Of a stretch of 64,000 nt of DNA, positions 9,112-16,412 are shown one piece after another. A model generated the notes under the pieces. The model made no database searches. It had not been told where the DNA came from and saw only the letters and a list, made by a program, of their open reading frames with translations. Origin of the DNA: Corynebacterium appendicis CIP 107643 (GTDB taxonomy: Bacteria > Actinomycetota > Actinomycetes > Mycobacteriales > Mycobacteriaceae); assembly GCF_030408415.1 (NCBI RefSeq), contig NZ_CP046976.1:1364001-1428000 (forward strand), given 5' to 3'. Numbering within the stretch: the first letter of the stretch is position 1; the number at the start of each line of letters is the position of its first letter. The position numbers were made by a program, and so were the translations under genes.

Positions 9112-9853
9112 TTAAATCCCCGTGTCCACTTTCCGGGGTTCGGGCCCGTGAATTATCAGCGCTGCTGCCAACTGCTCCCATCGACTGGGTGACGTTGAGT
9201 CTTCGGCAGACAGCCTGAAACTGCGATGAGGTATACACGCTGCCATGATCTGAGTGGAAGATCGCCCCGGAGAGACTGCCACGGGTACGGCGAGCATGCT
9301 CGAGCGCTTCTTCGACGAGGTCGGTGCGCATGTGGTCTGCGATCGCGAAGCCGACGAGCATCCGCGAGTAGCAGTCAATCACAGAAGCCAGATACATATT
9401 CGACCCGTCTGCGATCGGCAGATAGGTAATATCGCCGACGAGGATCCTATTGGCAGCTGGCGCAGTGAAGTTACGCTTGACCAGGTCAGCGAATATAAAG
9501 CGATGACTCCCGCGCTGCGTTGTCGTGACCTTACGTTTTTTCGTGTAGCCGCGCAGCTGAAGCTTCCTCATAATCCGGGCGATGCGCTTATGGTTGACCG
9601 GTCCGGTGCTACTGTACGCATCGTTGAAAGTCAGCTCGGCGGCAATGCGTTTTGCGCCGTAGAGCTGCTTCTTGTCGTCGAAGATGGCCTTCACCTTGGC
9701 TCCGAGTATGGCATCATCAACCAGTCTGCGGTGCCGCTGGGTGCTGCTAGCTTTCCATTTGTAGTAGGAGCTGCGGTTTAACCCGAGTACGGTGCACATC
9801 CGCTTGACCGAGTAATCGGTGCGGTGGTCATCAACGAACCGGAAGCGGATCAC
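9098..9853 (-). pseudogene. IS3-family OrfB lacking its C-terminus
   Basis: The frame matches OrfB through the first two catalytic aspartates (VGDITYLPIADG, FHSDHGSVYTS) and the residues VGSSADNS. At 9148/9149 it crosses into copy 1 DNA and ends with a foreign 16-residue tail. The third catalytic residue (Glu of the LAES motif) and the C-terminal roughly 50 residues are lost, so it should be inactive. The start overlaps the OrfA stop by four bases. Confidence 0.88.
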
Positions 9854-10233
9854 CAGTTCGTCTCTTCCATGAAATATTTGGCTGCCTTACGCAAAATATC
9901 GCGTTCTTCTTTCAGGCGGGCGTTTTCCTGTTGCAGCTGACGTAGCTTCTCAGCATCGGTCAGTTGCCTCGCACGATCAGCACGTAAGCCCGCTGAAAAC
10001 TGGGGTTTCGTGCCAGTTCCGTACTTATCAACCCATACGCGAAGCGTGGAGCGGTTGATCCCTAAATCAGCGGCCGCCGCGTTCAACGACACCTGTGGAT
10101 CGTTCTCGTACATCGCGACCGCGTCGCGCTTGAACTGATCCGAATAAACCTTCCTAGGCATGGAGGTAGATTACCTTTCCCCGACTCAACACAGCCGGAA
10201 TCAGAGGTGTCTACCAAACAGGGGTCAGGTCCC
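9149..10233 (-). mobile_element. IS3-family element, 3'-truncated inverted copy 2
   Basis: This element is oriented opposite to copy 1. Its left terminus is the complement of 10221-10233, whose 12-bp core is identical to the copy 1 terminus. The body matches the same IS3 subgroup but is clearly diverged (Orf[21 protein letters not shown]). It stops at about 9149, where the coding sequence for ADNS runs straight into the right end of copy 1. Its right inverted repeat is missing. Confidence 0.78.
9850..10161 (-). CDS. IS3-family transposase OrfA of the truncated copy
   Basis: This is a 103-residue HTH protein with the conserved [14 protein letters not shown] start, the [19 protein letters not shown] helix-turn-helix and the [12 protein letters not shown] end. 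It is intact but belongs to an element without a functional OrfB, so it can at best bind related IS ends. It differs from copy 1 OrfA in many residues, so the two copies are not a recent duplication. Confidence 0.85.
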   Translation of the reverse strand: MPRKVYSDQFKRDAVAMYENDPQVSLNAAAADLGINRSTLRVWVDKYGTGTKPQFSAGLRADRARQLTDAEKLRQLQQENARLKEERDILRKAAKYFMEETNW

Positions 10234-10461
10234 AACCCCACCGAAAGGTTAAACCGAAAGATCCGCCGGCGCACCGACGTCGTCGGCATCTTCCCGAACC
10301 GCGAATCCATCATCCGGCTCGTCGGCGCTGTCCTAGCCGAGCAGAACGACGACTGGATCCAGCAAAAACGCTACATGTCACTGTCCGCACTCGAACACAC
10401 CAAACAACTCATGCACCACCCAGGAGATGATCATGGCGACCACCACCAGCTAACCGCCTAA
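10233..10461 (+). pseudogene. IS256-family transposase, C-terminal fragment
   Basis: The frame reads [20 protein letters not shown], then [20 protein letters not shown], up to a TAA at 10459-10461. This is the well-conserved end of mutator-type transposases. It follows directly after the outer IS3 terminus. With the 7633-7790 fragment it brackets the IS3 pair. The catalytic core between the two fragments is missing. Confidence 0.85.
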
Positions 10462-10580
10462 CCACAACCGCGAACTACATACCGAGCCGAAAGCTAGACG
10501 GCTACACCACTACACGGGACTTGACCCAACGACATCCCGGAAGGGGTTTTCGTAAACATTTTCCAGCATTCGTAGAACAT

Positions 10581-10616
10581 AACCCCGTAACCAGCAGTAT
10601 CGCTGATTGCGGGGTT
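10581..10616. terminator. Stem-loop terminator between the IS nest and the divergent gene pair
   Basis: AACCCCG (10581-10587) pairs with CGGGGTT (10610-10616), with additional AGC/GCT pairing inside the loop, followed by TTTTC. It can end transcription leaving the IS element rightward. On the other strand it lies just past the stop of the 10619 gene. Confidence 0.6.
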
Positions 10617-10618
10617 TT

Positions 10619-11230
10619 CTACTCTGCAATCCTTGTGGAGCTCGGGAGAAGAGTCACCACTTCCATCATCCACGTCTCGTCCATCTTCACATCTGAAGGA
10701 TCGGGGGTTTCCCCCTTTTCTTTAGCTTCTCGGATACGACCACGGGCAGAAAGAAGGTCATTCGGATCACAGGCCATCGAGAATGCCTCATAACGTGCCT
10801 CATGGTTCTTCACCATGTTTCGCGGGGCGTGACGGTAAACAATCTCGATGCGTTCACCAGGACTCAGCCCGAAGCCCTGACCCCCGGAAGTGCTAAAGAC
10901 TTGATTACTCAGCCCCTCCATGAAGAAACCATGCGGCTCCGCCCTGGGGCTCCGTTCGAAGAGCGCAGGACCGTGGTGGTGGGCATAACTACCACCGATA
11001 ACGATGGGTTTAGTCCCGTTGTAGAACAGGTGCGCGGTCCCATCCCGAAGACCGGAGCCAAAATACTCGAACAAGGGCTTAGATCGCCGGGTCGCCCGTT
11101 TAACAGCCCACGCCACGATCAACCCAGAGACGATACCGCCGATCGTGGCCGAACCCAGATTGACCAGCACATCAACCCAGAAGGGTGGGCCACTCGGCTC
11201 AGTTGGGATGATGAAGATCGATGGCAACAT
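10619..11230 (-). CDS. Unknown single-TM protein of the accessory region
   Basis: I do not recognise this 203-residue protein. After a short hydrophobic N-terminus (MLPSIFIIP) there is one clear transmembrane segment (about 17-41, DVLVNLGSATIGGIVSGLIV). It is followed by KRATRR and a soluble domain rich in Gly and His (GGSYAHHHGPALFERSP). The positive-inside rule predicts an N-out, C-in topology. The frame is open to 11353, but that start would run 77 bases into the divergent neighbour, so the ATG at 11230 is preferred. It is divergent from the 11280 gene with about 50 bases between, which suggests paired expression. Base composition is less GC-rich than the core genes. Confidence 0.6.
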   Translation of the reverse strand: MLPSIFIIPTEPSGPPFWVDVLVNLGSATIGGIVSGLIVAWAVKRATRRSKPLFEYFGSGLRDGTAHLFYNGTKPIVIGGSYAHHHGPALFERSPRAEPHGFFMEGLSNQVFSTSGGQGFGLSPGERIEIVYRHAPRNMVKNHEARYEAFSMACDPNDLLSARGRIREAKEKGETPDPSDVKMDETWMMEVVTLLPSSTRIAE

Positions 11231-11279
11231 GCGAACTAGGGCATCTTTTCTATCTGACACTATGAAATAGCATTGATTG

Positions 11280-12077
11280 ATGACATCGTACAAGTGGTTC
11301 GTGCTTGATGAAGACGGTTTCCCCACGGGGAAGTTCAAGCGAGATCGGCTCAAAAGCGCTCGCCACGGGCAACTGCCGGATCAGCGTGACCTAGACGCCG
11401 CACTCACGTTATTAGACGCCATTGGCGAGTGGGTCGAAGCGTGGGAGGACGGCGACTCTGACGAAGATAGCTACATCACCGAGGATGCGCTTCGAACGCT
11501 GCAGGTCATCTGTGCCCGGCTAGGTATTAAAGTGGATATGATGTCAGCGCTTGACGTGAGCGGGAGTCGCCGACGCGAATATGAGGTGTTGGACATGCTC
11601 GGCCCTGCCCACGATGAGCTTCTCGCTTATGAACGCGACCTGCTCGCAAGAGAGATTGAAGCATCAGGGTGGCCCGCCGTGAATTCGGAAATTAAAGCTC
11701 TGCGAACAGCATGGAGAAACGCAAGCTCCGCGCAGACTTACAGTAGCGTGGGCAACCACGCGGTGCGCGTCTTGGAAACGTTGAGCGATGCGGTCGGCAA
11801 CGACGATATTCCACGAAACCGCACGAAAAATCGCCTTTTGAATTATCTGGATCAGCGTTCGGGCGGTAAAACTAACGAAGATCTCAAGAAGGTCGTGACC
11901 CACGCGTTCGACCTTGCTCACGGAGTCAAACACGACCGTAGCCCTGATCGACTAAAGACCGGTGCCGCTGTTTCGGCCGCGATCATGATCGTCAGCATAA
12001 TTCGGGCGGCTTCCGAGCCAATCGGGGCCGGACCTGAGAAGTTGAACGATCAGCCAGCCAGTGTGCTGAAATCCTGA
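11280..12077 (+). CDS. Unknown protein, possibly Abi_C/HEPN-like C-terminus
   Basis: This is a 265-residue soluble protein. The N-terminal half is acidic (EDGDSDEDSYITED). The C-terminal third is helical (AVRVLETLSDAVG ... LLNYLDQR ... KKVVTHAFDLAHGVKHDR). It has the look of abortive-infection C-terminal or HEPN-type domains, where an LxHG-like motif follows a short helical bundle. The similarity is by eye and weak. TAGCAT (11268-11273) lies 6 bases before the ATG at 11280, so the transcript is probably leaderless; an in-frame TTG at 11277 precedes it. It is divergent from a membrane protein gene, so a two-component defence-like function is possible but unproven. Confidence 0.6.
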   Translation: MTSYKWFVLDEDGFPTGKFKRDRLKSARHGQLPDQRDLDAALTLLDAIGEWVEAWEDGDSDEDSYITEDALRTLQVICARLGIKVDMMSALDVSGSRRREYEVLDMLGPAHDELLAYERDLLAREIEASGWPAVNSEIKALRTAWRNASSAQTYSSVGNHAVRVLETLSDAVGNDDIPRNRTKNRLLNYLDQRSGGKTNEDLKKVVTHAFDLAHGVKHDRSPDRLKTGAAVSAAIMIVSIIRAASEPIGAGPEKLNDQPASVLKS

Positions 12078-12186
12078 TCAAAGTGAAACCGGTCTACTGA
12101 TATTCCAAGCACGTGGCTGTCAAGATGACTGTTCCACTTAAAGCGGTGGGGAGGTCGTCTGACTTTGCCAGCGCCTTTCGTTCATT

Positions 12187-12282
12187 TGCACTAGTAGTGC
12201 ACCCTCTATACCTCGAGTCGAAATGTTTCAATCGGGATGATATTATCACTCTTCTGTGAAGTTATCACCGCGTTTGAAACAT
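12187..12282. promoter_or_regulatory. Cluster of inverted repeats upstream of the HTH-ImmA operon
   Basis: Three dyads lie in the leader. TGCACT-AGT-AGTGCA is at 12187-12201. ATGTTTCAA (12223-12231) faces TTGAAACAT (12274-12282). TGATA-T-TATCA is at about 12238-12248, between these arms. Such dyads are plausible operators for the HTH protein encoded downstream (autoregulation), as in XRE/ImmA pairs. No binding evidence exists here. Confidence 0.45.
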
Positions 12283-12332
12283 GCAGTGATATTCTTAGCC
12301 CCAAAGAAACATCGAGTTCCCATGGAGGGCAC

Positions 12333-12938
12333 ATGATCGAAAAGATCCGTTCAGAGCTTTTGCCTCTCGCAGAAGAGTTCCAGACAGCAGGTGCTGACGG
12401 ACTCCGTCGGGTGGTAGAGGACCCATCTTACGACGGAGCACAGTGGAAAATTAGGCGTCTTCAGCGAGATCCCTTCCTTCATGGACTGCGCCACACCCTG
12501 CCAGAAAACCTGGGTACCTTCGCTCTCGATGCTGACCTCTACCAGCAGAATAGACTTGTCTATCGATCGCAGATTCACGAAGCTGAATTGATTTTCCGTC
12601 GTCGCGGCTCTCTCGACGCATACAAGAGTAAGCGTGAGGACACAGCGTCGGCCTTGTTCCCGACCCCTGAACGAGTCTTCCCTCCGCGCCCTGACACACA
12701 GTTCCGGCAGATCGCCTGCATCTGGGACCTCCCGGCCCTGGATGAAGACCATAAGGCAATTGGGCCGTTCCCTTTCAGGATCCAAGTTGCGAAGCAGAAC
12801 ACTCTCTTAGACCAAGGTCAGTGGGAAGGCGGGTTCGCATTACTTCCCGAGCCCGGCATCATGCCTACTTCGGCGGAGTTCGATATGGACTCTCCTGACT
12901 GGGATGTTGATGGCGAAGAGGAGGCAGAAGGACAGTGA
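12333..12938 (+). CDS. Unknown protein, first gene of the HTH-ImmA operon
   Basis: This 201-residue soluble protein is not recognised. It begins MIEKIRSELLPLAEEF, has a basic central region (LIFRRRGSLDAYKSKRED) and ends in a strongly acidic tail (DWDVDGEEEAEGQ). The ATG at 12333 has GGAGG four bases upstream and was chosen over the longer open frame from 12237. Its TGA overlaps the GTG of the next gene (GTGA), so the two are translationally coupled. Genes in this position next to ImmA/IrrE proteins are often toxins or regulated partners. That function is an inference from position only. Confidence 0.65.
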   Translation: MIEKIRSELLPLAEEFQTAGADGLRRVVEDPSYDGAQWKIRRLQRDPFLHGLRHTLPENLGTFALDADLYQQNRLVYRSQIHEAELIFRRRGSLDAYKSKREDTASALFPTPERVFPPRPDTQFRQIACIWDLPALDEDHKAIGPFPFRIQVAKQNTLLDQGQWEGGFALLPEPGIMPTSAEFDMDSPDWDVDGEEEAEGQ

Positions 12939-13987
12939 ACAACGCCCATCACCGCCTGCAGACCCTGCGGGCCCTTAATGGGCTGACTCAGAAAGAATTC
13001 GCCGCGATTCTTGGTGTAGGCCAAGCGCAATATTCGCAGATCGAAAAGGGTCTTCGCGCCCTGACTCCAGCCCATAAAGTGTCTGCCCAGCTTCACTTCA
13101 ATCTCGACTCTGACTATTTCGACGCACCAGCGCTGACCTACACGGCGACATCGCTGAACTACCGCCGCCAGAAGCTCAGTGTGCGACATCTGAACATGGC
13201 TACCGCCACGTTCGGACTCACCGAGCAGGCTGTTCGCTCCCCAGGTCAGAGCAATCCCCTGGATGTATTGGCAACTACGCCTGTCGCTTCTCGACGATCG
13301 CTTGCGACCGTTGAAAAATTTGCCGCGGAGTCACGTGAGCTCATCGGAATTAAACCTGATGCAGTTATCAACAATGTCACCCGCTGCCTCGATAGAATCG
13401 GCATCATCGTCACCGGCCTGACCAATCCGCTCCTGCCCATGGAGCGGATCGATGGTATCTCCACGCCCATCCGTTCACAGGCCCCGTTCGTCACTGCCCT
13501 CAACTACGACGTCCCCGGCGACCGCTTGCGCTTCTCCGCCGCCCATGAACTTGGCCACATCATGATGCATACCATCGGACACGACGGGAGTCTTGCGGAT
13601 CGGGAAGCCGAGGCAGATATGTTCGCGTCAGCCTTCCTCCTCCCCCGGGAACCCATGATGGACCTTATCGCTCCCGACTTCACCCTCGAGTCTTATGCCC
13701 GACTTAAGGCCAAATGGGGGGTGTCCATCCAGGCGCTCGTGCGCCGTGCCCGAGACCTCGGAATCATTGGTTACAACCGCTACCGCAGTCTCATGATCCA
13801 GATCAGCTCCCGCGGCTGGCGAAAGAATGAACCCGTCCACATTCCAGTCGAAATGCCCCTTACCCGCGCACCTTCACTTCCTACCCTGGGGCACGCGGAG
13901 ACAGCAGAAGCAGAGCCAGCCACAGCAGCGCCGAAGCACGCGTCATCGCAGATGGCGAGCGTGACTAACCTCTTCGAGAAGAGCTAA
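12935..13987 (+). CDS. XRE-family HTH plus ImmA/IrrE metallopeptidase
   Basis: This 350-residue protein has an N-terminal Cro/C1 helix-turn-helix (about 1-60: LNGLTQKEFAAILGVGQAQY). A central linker follows, then an ImmA/IrrE zinc-peptidase domain with AAHELGHIMMH (HExxH) and the downstream REAEADMFASAFLLP, whose Glu is the expected third ligand. Members cleave or inactivate regulators to derepress mobile elements or stress genes. Others act as antitoxin-like partners. The C-terminal tail is low complexity (AETAEAEPATAAPK). It is coupled to the upstream gene by a four-base overlap. The dyads at 12187-12282 may be its operators. Confidence 0.85.
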   Translation: MNNAHHRLQTLRALNGLTQKEFAAILGVGQAQYSQIEKGLRALTPAHKVSAQLHFNLDSDYFDAPALTYTATSLNYRRQKLSVRHLNMATATFGLTEQAVRSPGQSNPLDVLATTPVASRRSLATVEKFAAESRELIGIKPDAVINNVTRCLDRIGIIVTGLTNPLLPMERIDGISTPIRSQAPFVTALNYDVPGDRLRFSAAHELGHIMMHTIGHDGSLADREAEADMFASAFLLPREPMMDLIAPDFTLESYARLKAKWGVSIQALVRRARDLGIIGYNRYRSLMIQISSRGWRKNEPVHIPVEMPLTRAPSLPTLGHAETAEAEPATAAPKHASSQMASVTNLFEKS

Positions 13988-14080
13988 TCTCTTTACTCTA
14001 ATGTCTGGCGATCTCCTGCCCCCGCTCGAAGAGAAGACGCCGGAAGAAGGCATGAAGAATCCCCTCCACGCAAATTGAAC

Positions 14081-15511
14081 TAGCCCCCGAAAGTTGGACT
14101 GGTTTAATTCTAGGCGGTGAGTGGTTCACGGGTCTGATTCCGATATTGCATCGGGGTCAGGCCCTTGAGTCGTTGTTGGATGCGTTCGGTGTTGTACCAC
14201 TGGATGTACTCGTCGATCGCTTGGTTGAACTCTGCGACGGTGTCGAAGACTTCACCGTGGTACATCTCGGTTTTCACGTGCCCGAAGAAGTTCTCCATGA
14301 CCGCGTTGTCGTAGCAGTTGGCTTTTCGCGACATCGACTGAACACCACCGTTATCGCCGATCAGGTTGCGCCACGAGGAATGCTGGTACTGGAAGCCTTG
14401 ATCGGTGTGCATCATCCACCCGGGTTCAGGTGCACACGCCGCGATCGCCTTGGATAAAGAATCGGCGGTAAAGGCTATCGACGGCGATGTGGCAACGGTG
14501 TGAGCGACGATGGAGCGGTCGAACAAGTCCATCACCGGTGACAGGTATATCTTGCGGCCTTGGACCCTGAACTCGGTGACGTCGCTGACAAAGACGGTAT
14601 TCGGCTTATCCGGGGTGAACTTGCGGTCAAGTGTGTTGTCAGCGATGTGGCTGATCGTCCCAGCGTAGGAAACATAAGGCCTGCGTTGGCGGATCTTGGC
14701 TCGAAGACCCATCTCGCACATGAGTTTGTAGACGAGTTTGTGGTTGACCACCCAGCCCTGGTTACGCAGGTCCAGCAGCACCCGCCGGTAGCCATAGCGA
14801 TGCTTGTTGCGTTCGAAGCTCTCCCGAATCGCGTCTTTGAGCACAGCATGTTTATCTGGCTCGCTGAGTCGTTTCTGGTGGTAGAAGAATGCCGACCGTG
14901 GGATGCCAGCGGCGTCTAGCAGGTACTCCAAGTGGTGGTGCGACTTGAGGATGACGATCGCTTGAACTTTCAGGCGCGTCCCTGGTTCCTCAAGTCCCGC
15001 AATTTTTTTTAGATAAGCGTTTTCCGCTTCCAACCGTGCGATCTGACGGCGCAGCTTGTCTTCTTCTGTAAGCCGCTTCGGTGCGGCCGAGCCTTTGGGT
15101 CTGCCCTTCGGCTTCGGCTTCAACGCGTCATCGCCGCCTTTGCGCCATTTCCAGGACCAATCTTTGACGAGCTGGTCTGACGACAGGCCAAACTCGCGTG
15201 CAAGATTCATCTTTGTCTCGCCGGCAAGGTGGTGTTGGACAACTTCCTTCTTGATGTCGAACGAGTACTGCTGCTTTGTCGGTTTCTCCACAAGACATAG
15301 CCTGCCATGCAGCTGAAACCGACGATAGAGCGTACGGACGGCGTCTTTGGAGACACCAAGAGTCTTGGCAGCGGTTCCGTAGCTCATGCCTTGCTCGAAA
15401 CACACCACCAGCTGCTCACGCTGATGTTCGCTCGGCGAACTTCGTGCTCTCAATGGAAACTGCTCCTCACTAGTTGGTAACTGATTTCTCAGTCCAACTA
15501 ATGGGGAGCAG
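14081..15511 (-). mobile_element. IS3-family (IS150-like) element
   Basis: The termini are inverted repeats. TAGCCCCCGAAAGTTGGACTG at the left and the complement of 15491-15511 at the right share the AGTTGGACTG core and the C-rich outer part. One transposase frame fills the 1.43-kb element. It abuts the tRNA-Val(CAC) gene (30 bases away). I could not identify a target duplication with certainty. Confidence 0.8.
14110..15456 (-). CDS. IS150-group transposase, OrfA and OrfB in one frame
   Basis: This is a transposase of about 448 residues. It has two N-terminal HTH regions (GTAAKTLGVSKDAVRTLYRR; MNLAREFGLSSDQLVKDW), a coiled segment (DKLRRQIARLEAENAYLKK) and a DDE core. The core residues are Asp in FVSDVTEFRVQG, Asp in MMHTDQGFQYQ and Glu in NCYDNAVMENFFGHVKTE. 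OrfA and OrfB are normally joined by -1 slippage. Here they are continuous through an A8 run (complement of 15003-15010). The frame is open to 15522, beyond the IS end. The TTG at 15456 with GAGGAG nine bases upstream is the likely start, but this is uncertain. Confidence 0.85.
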   Translation of the reverse strand, partial: PLRARSSPSEHQREQLVVCFEQGMSYGTAAKTLGVSKDAVRTLYRRFQLHGRLCLVEKPTKQQYSFDIKKEVVQHHLAGETKMNLAREFGLSSDQLVKDWSWKWRKGGDDALKPKPKGRPKGSAAPKRLTEEDKLRRQIARLEAENAYLKKIAGLEEPGTRLKVQAIVILKSHHHLEYLLDAAGIPRSAFFYHQKRLSEPDKHAVLKDAIRESFERNKHRYGYRRVLLDLRNQGWVVNHKLVYKLMCEMGLRAKIRQRRPYVSYAGTISHIADNTLDRKFTPDKPNTVFVSDVTEFRVQGRKIYLSPVMDLFDRSIVAHTVATSPSIAFTADSLSKAIAACAPEPGWMMHTDQGFQYQHSSWRNLIGDNGGVQSMSRKANCYDNAVMENFFGHVKTEMYHGEVFDTVAEFNQAIDEYIQWYNTERIQQRLKGLTPMQYRNQTREPLTA

Positions 15512-15541
15512 TTCACGCTCACCTGGGGTTTTGTCTATCCG

Positions 15542-15613
15542 TGGTCCCAGCTGGGATCGAACCAGCGACCTTTCCGGTGTGAACGGAACGCTCTTCCACT
15601 GAGCCATGGGACC
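15542..15613 (-). tRNA. tRNA-Val (anticodon CAC)
   Basis: The complement folds as a complete cloverleaf. The acceptor GGTCCCA pairs with TGGGACC, the D arm is GCTC/GAGC, and the anticodon stem TTCCG/CGGAA encloses TTCACAC (U33 present, anticodon CAC). The T arm is GCTGG TTCGATC CCAGC. CCA is not encoded. It forms the boundary between the IS-rich accessory region and the core chromosome. Confidence 0.95.
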
Positions 15614-15914
15614 GTTGCGTTTTTGGCGCGAGGGATACATTAACACCGCTGTAGCGAAAGCCCCTAATCGCGTGCCCAGACACGGTGCATGAAGGCGCGA
15701 CCTCTCCTCACCTACTGCACCCGGGTCGCATGGCACAGCTTGTCTCGCCACTCCCCGACTTGGCACTGCGGGGCAAGGCGTGCGGGGTGGGTGCGGCGTC
15801 GATAAGCGTGCGTCTAAGCACACTGAAAACAAGTCACAACGACGGGATTTGGTCGAACGAGGGGCGACACATTAGAGTTTCAAGTCGCACAAGTTCACAC
15901 CGGAACGAATGCAT
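15614..15914. other. Intergenic stretch upstream of the tRNA cluster
   Basis: No protein gene is supported in these 301 bases. They contain one copy of the repeated 11-mer CGTCGATAAGC (15797-15807) and the promoter proposed for the tRNA cluster. The rest shows no recognisable structure. Confidence 0.6.
15849..15878 (+). promoter_or_regulatory. Promoter of the tRNA cluster
   Basis: TTGGTC (15849-15854) and TAGAGT (15873-15878) are 18 bases apart. Transcription would start near 15885, about 30 bases before the first tRNA-Gly. Confidence 0.55.
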
Positions 15915-15990
15915 GCGGATGTAGCGCAGTTGGTAGCGCATCACCTTGCCAAGGTGAGGGTCGCGAGTTCGAGTCTCGTCATCCGCTCCA
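15915..15990 (+). tRNA. tRNA-Gly (anticodon GCC), copy 1
   Basis: The acceptor GCGGATG is paired with the 3' ATCCGC region, the anticodon loop is TTGCCAA with GCC, and the T loop is TTCGAGT. The discriminator is T and CCA is encoded. The gene is identical to the copies at 16103 and 16413. Confidence 0.95.
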
Positions 15991-16011
15991 AGTCCCCTTA
16001 TGGGGGCTTAA

Positions 16012-16086
16012 GCGCGATTAGCTCAGCGGTAGAGCACTACCTCGACACGGTAGGGGTCACTGGTTCAATCCCAGTATCGCGCACCA
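16012..16086 (+). tRNA. tRNA-Val (anticodon GAC), copy 1, with C33
   Basis: The acceptor GCGCGAT pairs with ATCGCGC, with discriminator A and encoded CCA. The anticodon stem CTACC/GGTAG encloses the seven-base loop TCGACAC, so the anticodon is GAC. Position 33, almost always U, is C. All other arms look normal. Confidence 0.93.
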
Positions 16087-16102
16087 GGGCGAAAGCCCCG
16101 AT

Positions 16103-16178
16103 GCGGATGTAGCGCAGTTGGTAGCGCATCACCTTGCCAAGGTGAGGGTCGCGAGTTCGAGTCTCGTCATCCGCTCCA
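16103..16178 (+). tRNA. tRNA-Gly (anticodon GCC), copy 2
   Basis: Identical in sequence to copy 1, with CCA encoded. It follows tRNA-Val copy 1 after a 16-base spacer that contains a GGGC-GAAA-GCCC hairpin (16087-16098), possibly a processing signal. Confidence 0.95.
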
Positions 16179-16218
16179 CGTACCTCTTGGTACTGTGAAA
16201 GAGGCGGAAATCGCCCAC

Positions 16219-16292
16219 GGTGGAATGGCCGAGTGGTGAGGCAAAGGTCTGCAAAACCTTGTACACGGGTTCGATTCCCGTTTCCACCTCCA
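16219..16292 (+). tRNA. tRNA-Cys (anticodon GCA)
   Basis: The acceptor GGTGGAA pairs with TTCCACC, with discriminator T and CCA encoded. The anticodon stem AAGGT/ACCTT encloses CTGCAAA (U33, GCA). It is the only tRNA-Cys in the window and lies between the two Val-Gly units. Confidence 0.95.
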
Positions 16293-16321
16293 TATTCATT
16301 TGAATATCATCTGAATAGCAA

Positions 16322-16396
16322 GCGCGATTAGCTCAGCGGTAGAGCACTACCTCGACACGGTAGGGGTCACTGGTTCAATCCCAGTATCGCGCACCA
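16322..16396 (+). tRNA. tRNA-Val (anticodon GAC), copy 2, with C33
   Basis: Identical to the gene at 16012-16086, including the unusual C at position 33 of the TCGACAC anticodon loop. CCA is encoded. Confidence 0.93.
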
Positions 16397-16412
16397 GGGC
16401 GAAAGCCCCGAT

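Larger units (their letters stand above)
7791..9147 (+). mobile_element. IS3-family element, apparently complete (copy 1)
   Basis: The left terminus is TGGACCTGACCCC (7791-7803). The right terminus GGGGTTCGGGCCC (9135-9147) is its imperfect inverted repeat, matching at 9 of 13 positions. It carries overlapping orfA and orfB with the full catalytic triad. The outer end of the second copy (10221-10232) is a perfect 12-bp inverted match to this left end. About 1.36 kb is normal for the family. Confidence 0.8.
7519..10528 (+). mobile_element. IS256-family element, interrupted and internally deleted
   Basis: The two ends carry imperfect inverted repeats. The left end, around 7519-7546, and the reverse complement of 10501-10528 share GTCCC and GTGGTGTA at matching spacing. 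Inside lie the N-terminal part of a mutator/IS256-family transposase (7633-7790) and its C-terminal part (10233-10461), separated by two IS3-type copies. Roughly 290 residues of the usual transposase are missing, so the element cannot move by itself. I found no clear target duplication, which suggests later rearrangement. Confidence 0.65.

Noticed and set aside
15797..15807. CGTCGATAAGC as a DnaA box, LexA box or parS site
   Set aside because: It matches none of TTATCCACA, TCGAAC-N4-GTTCGA or the TGTTTCACGTGAAACA parS consensus, and the copies occur mostly inside genes.
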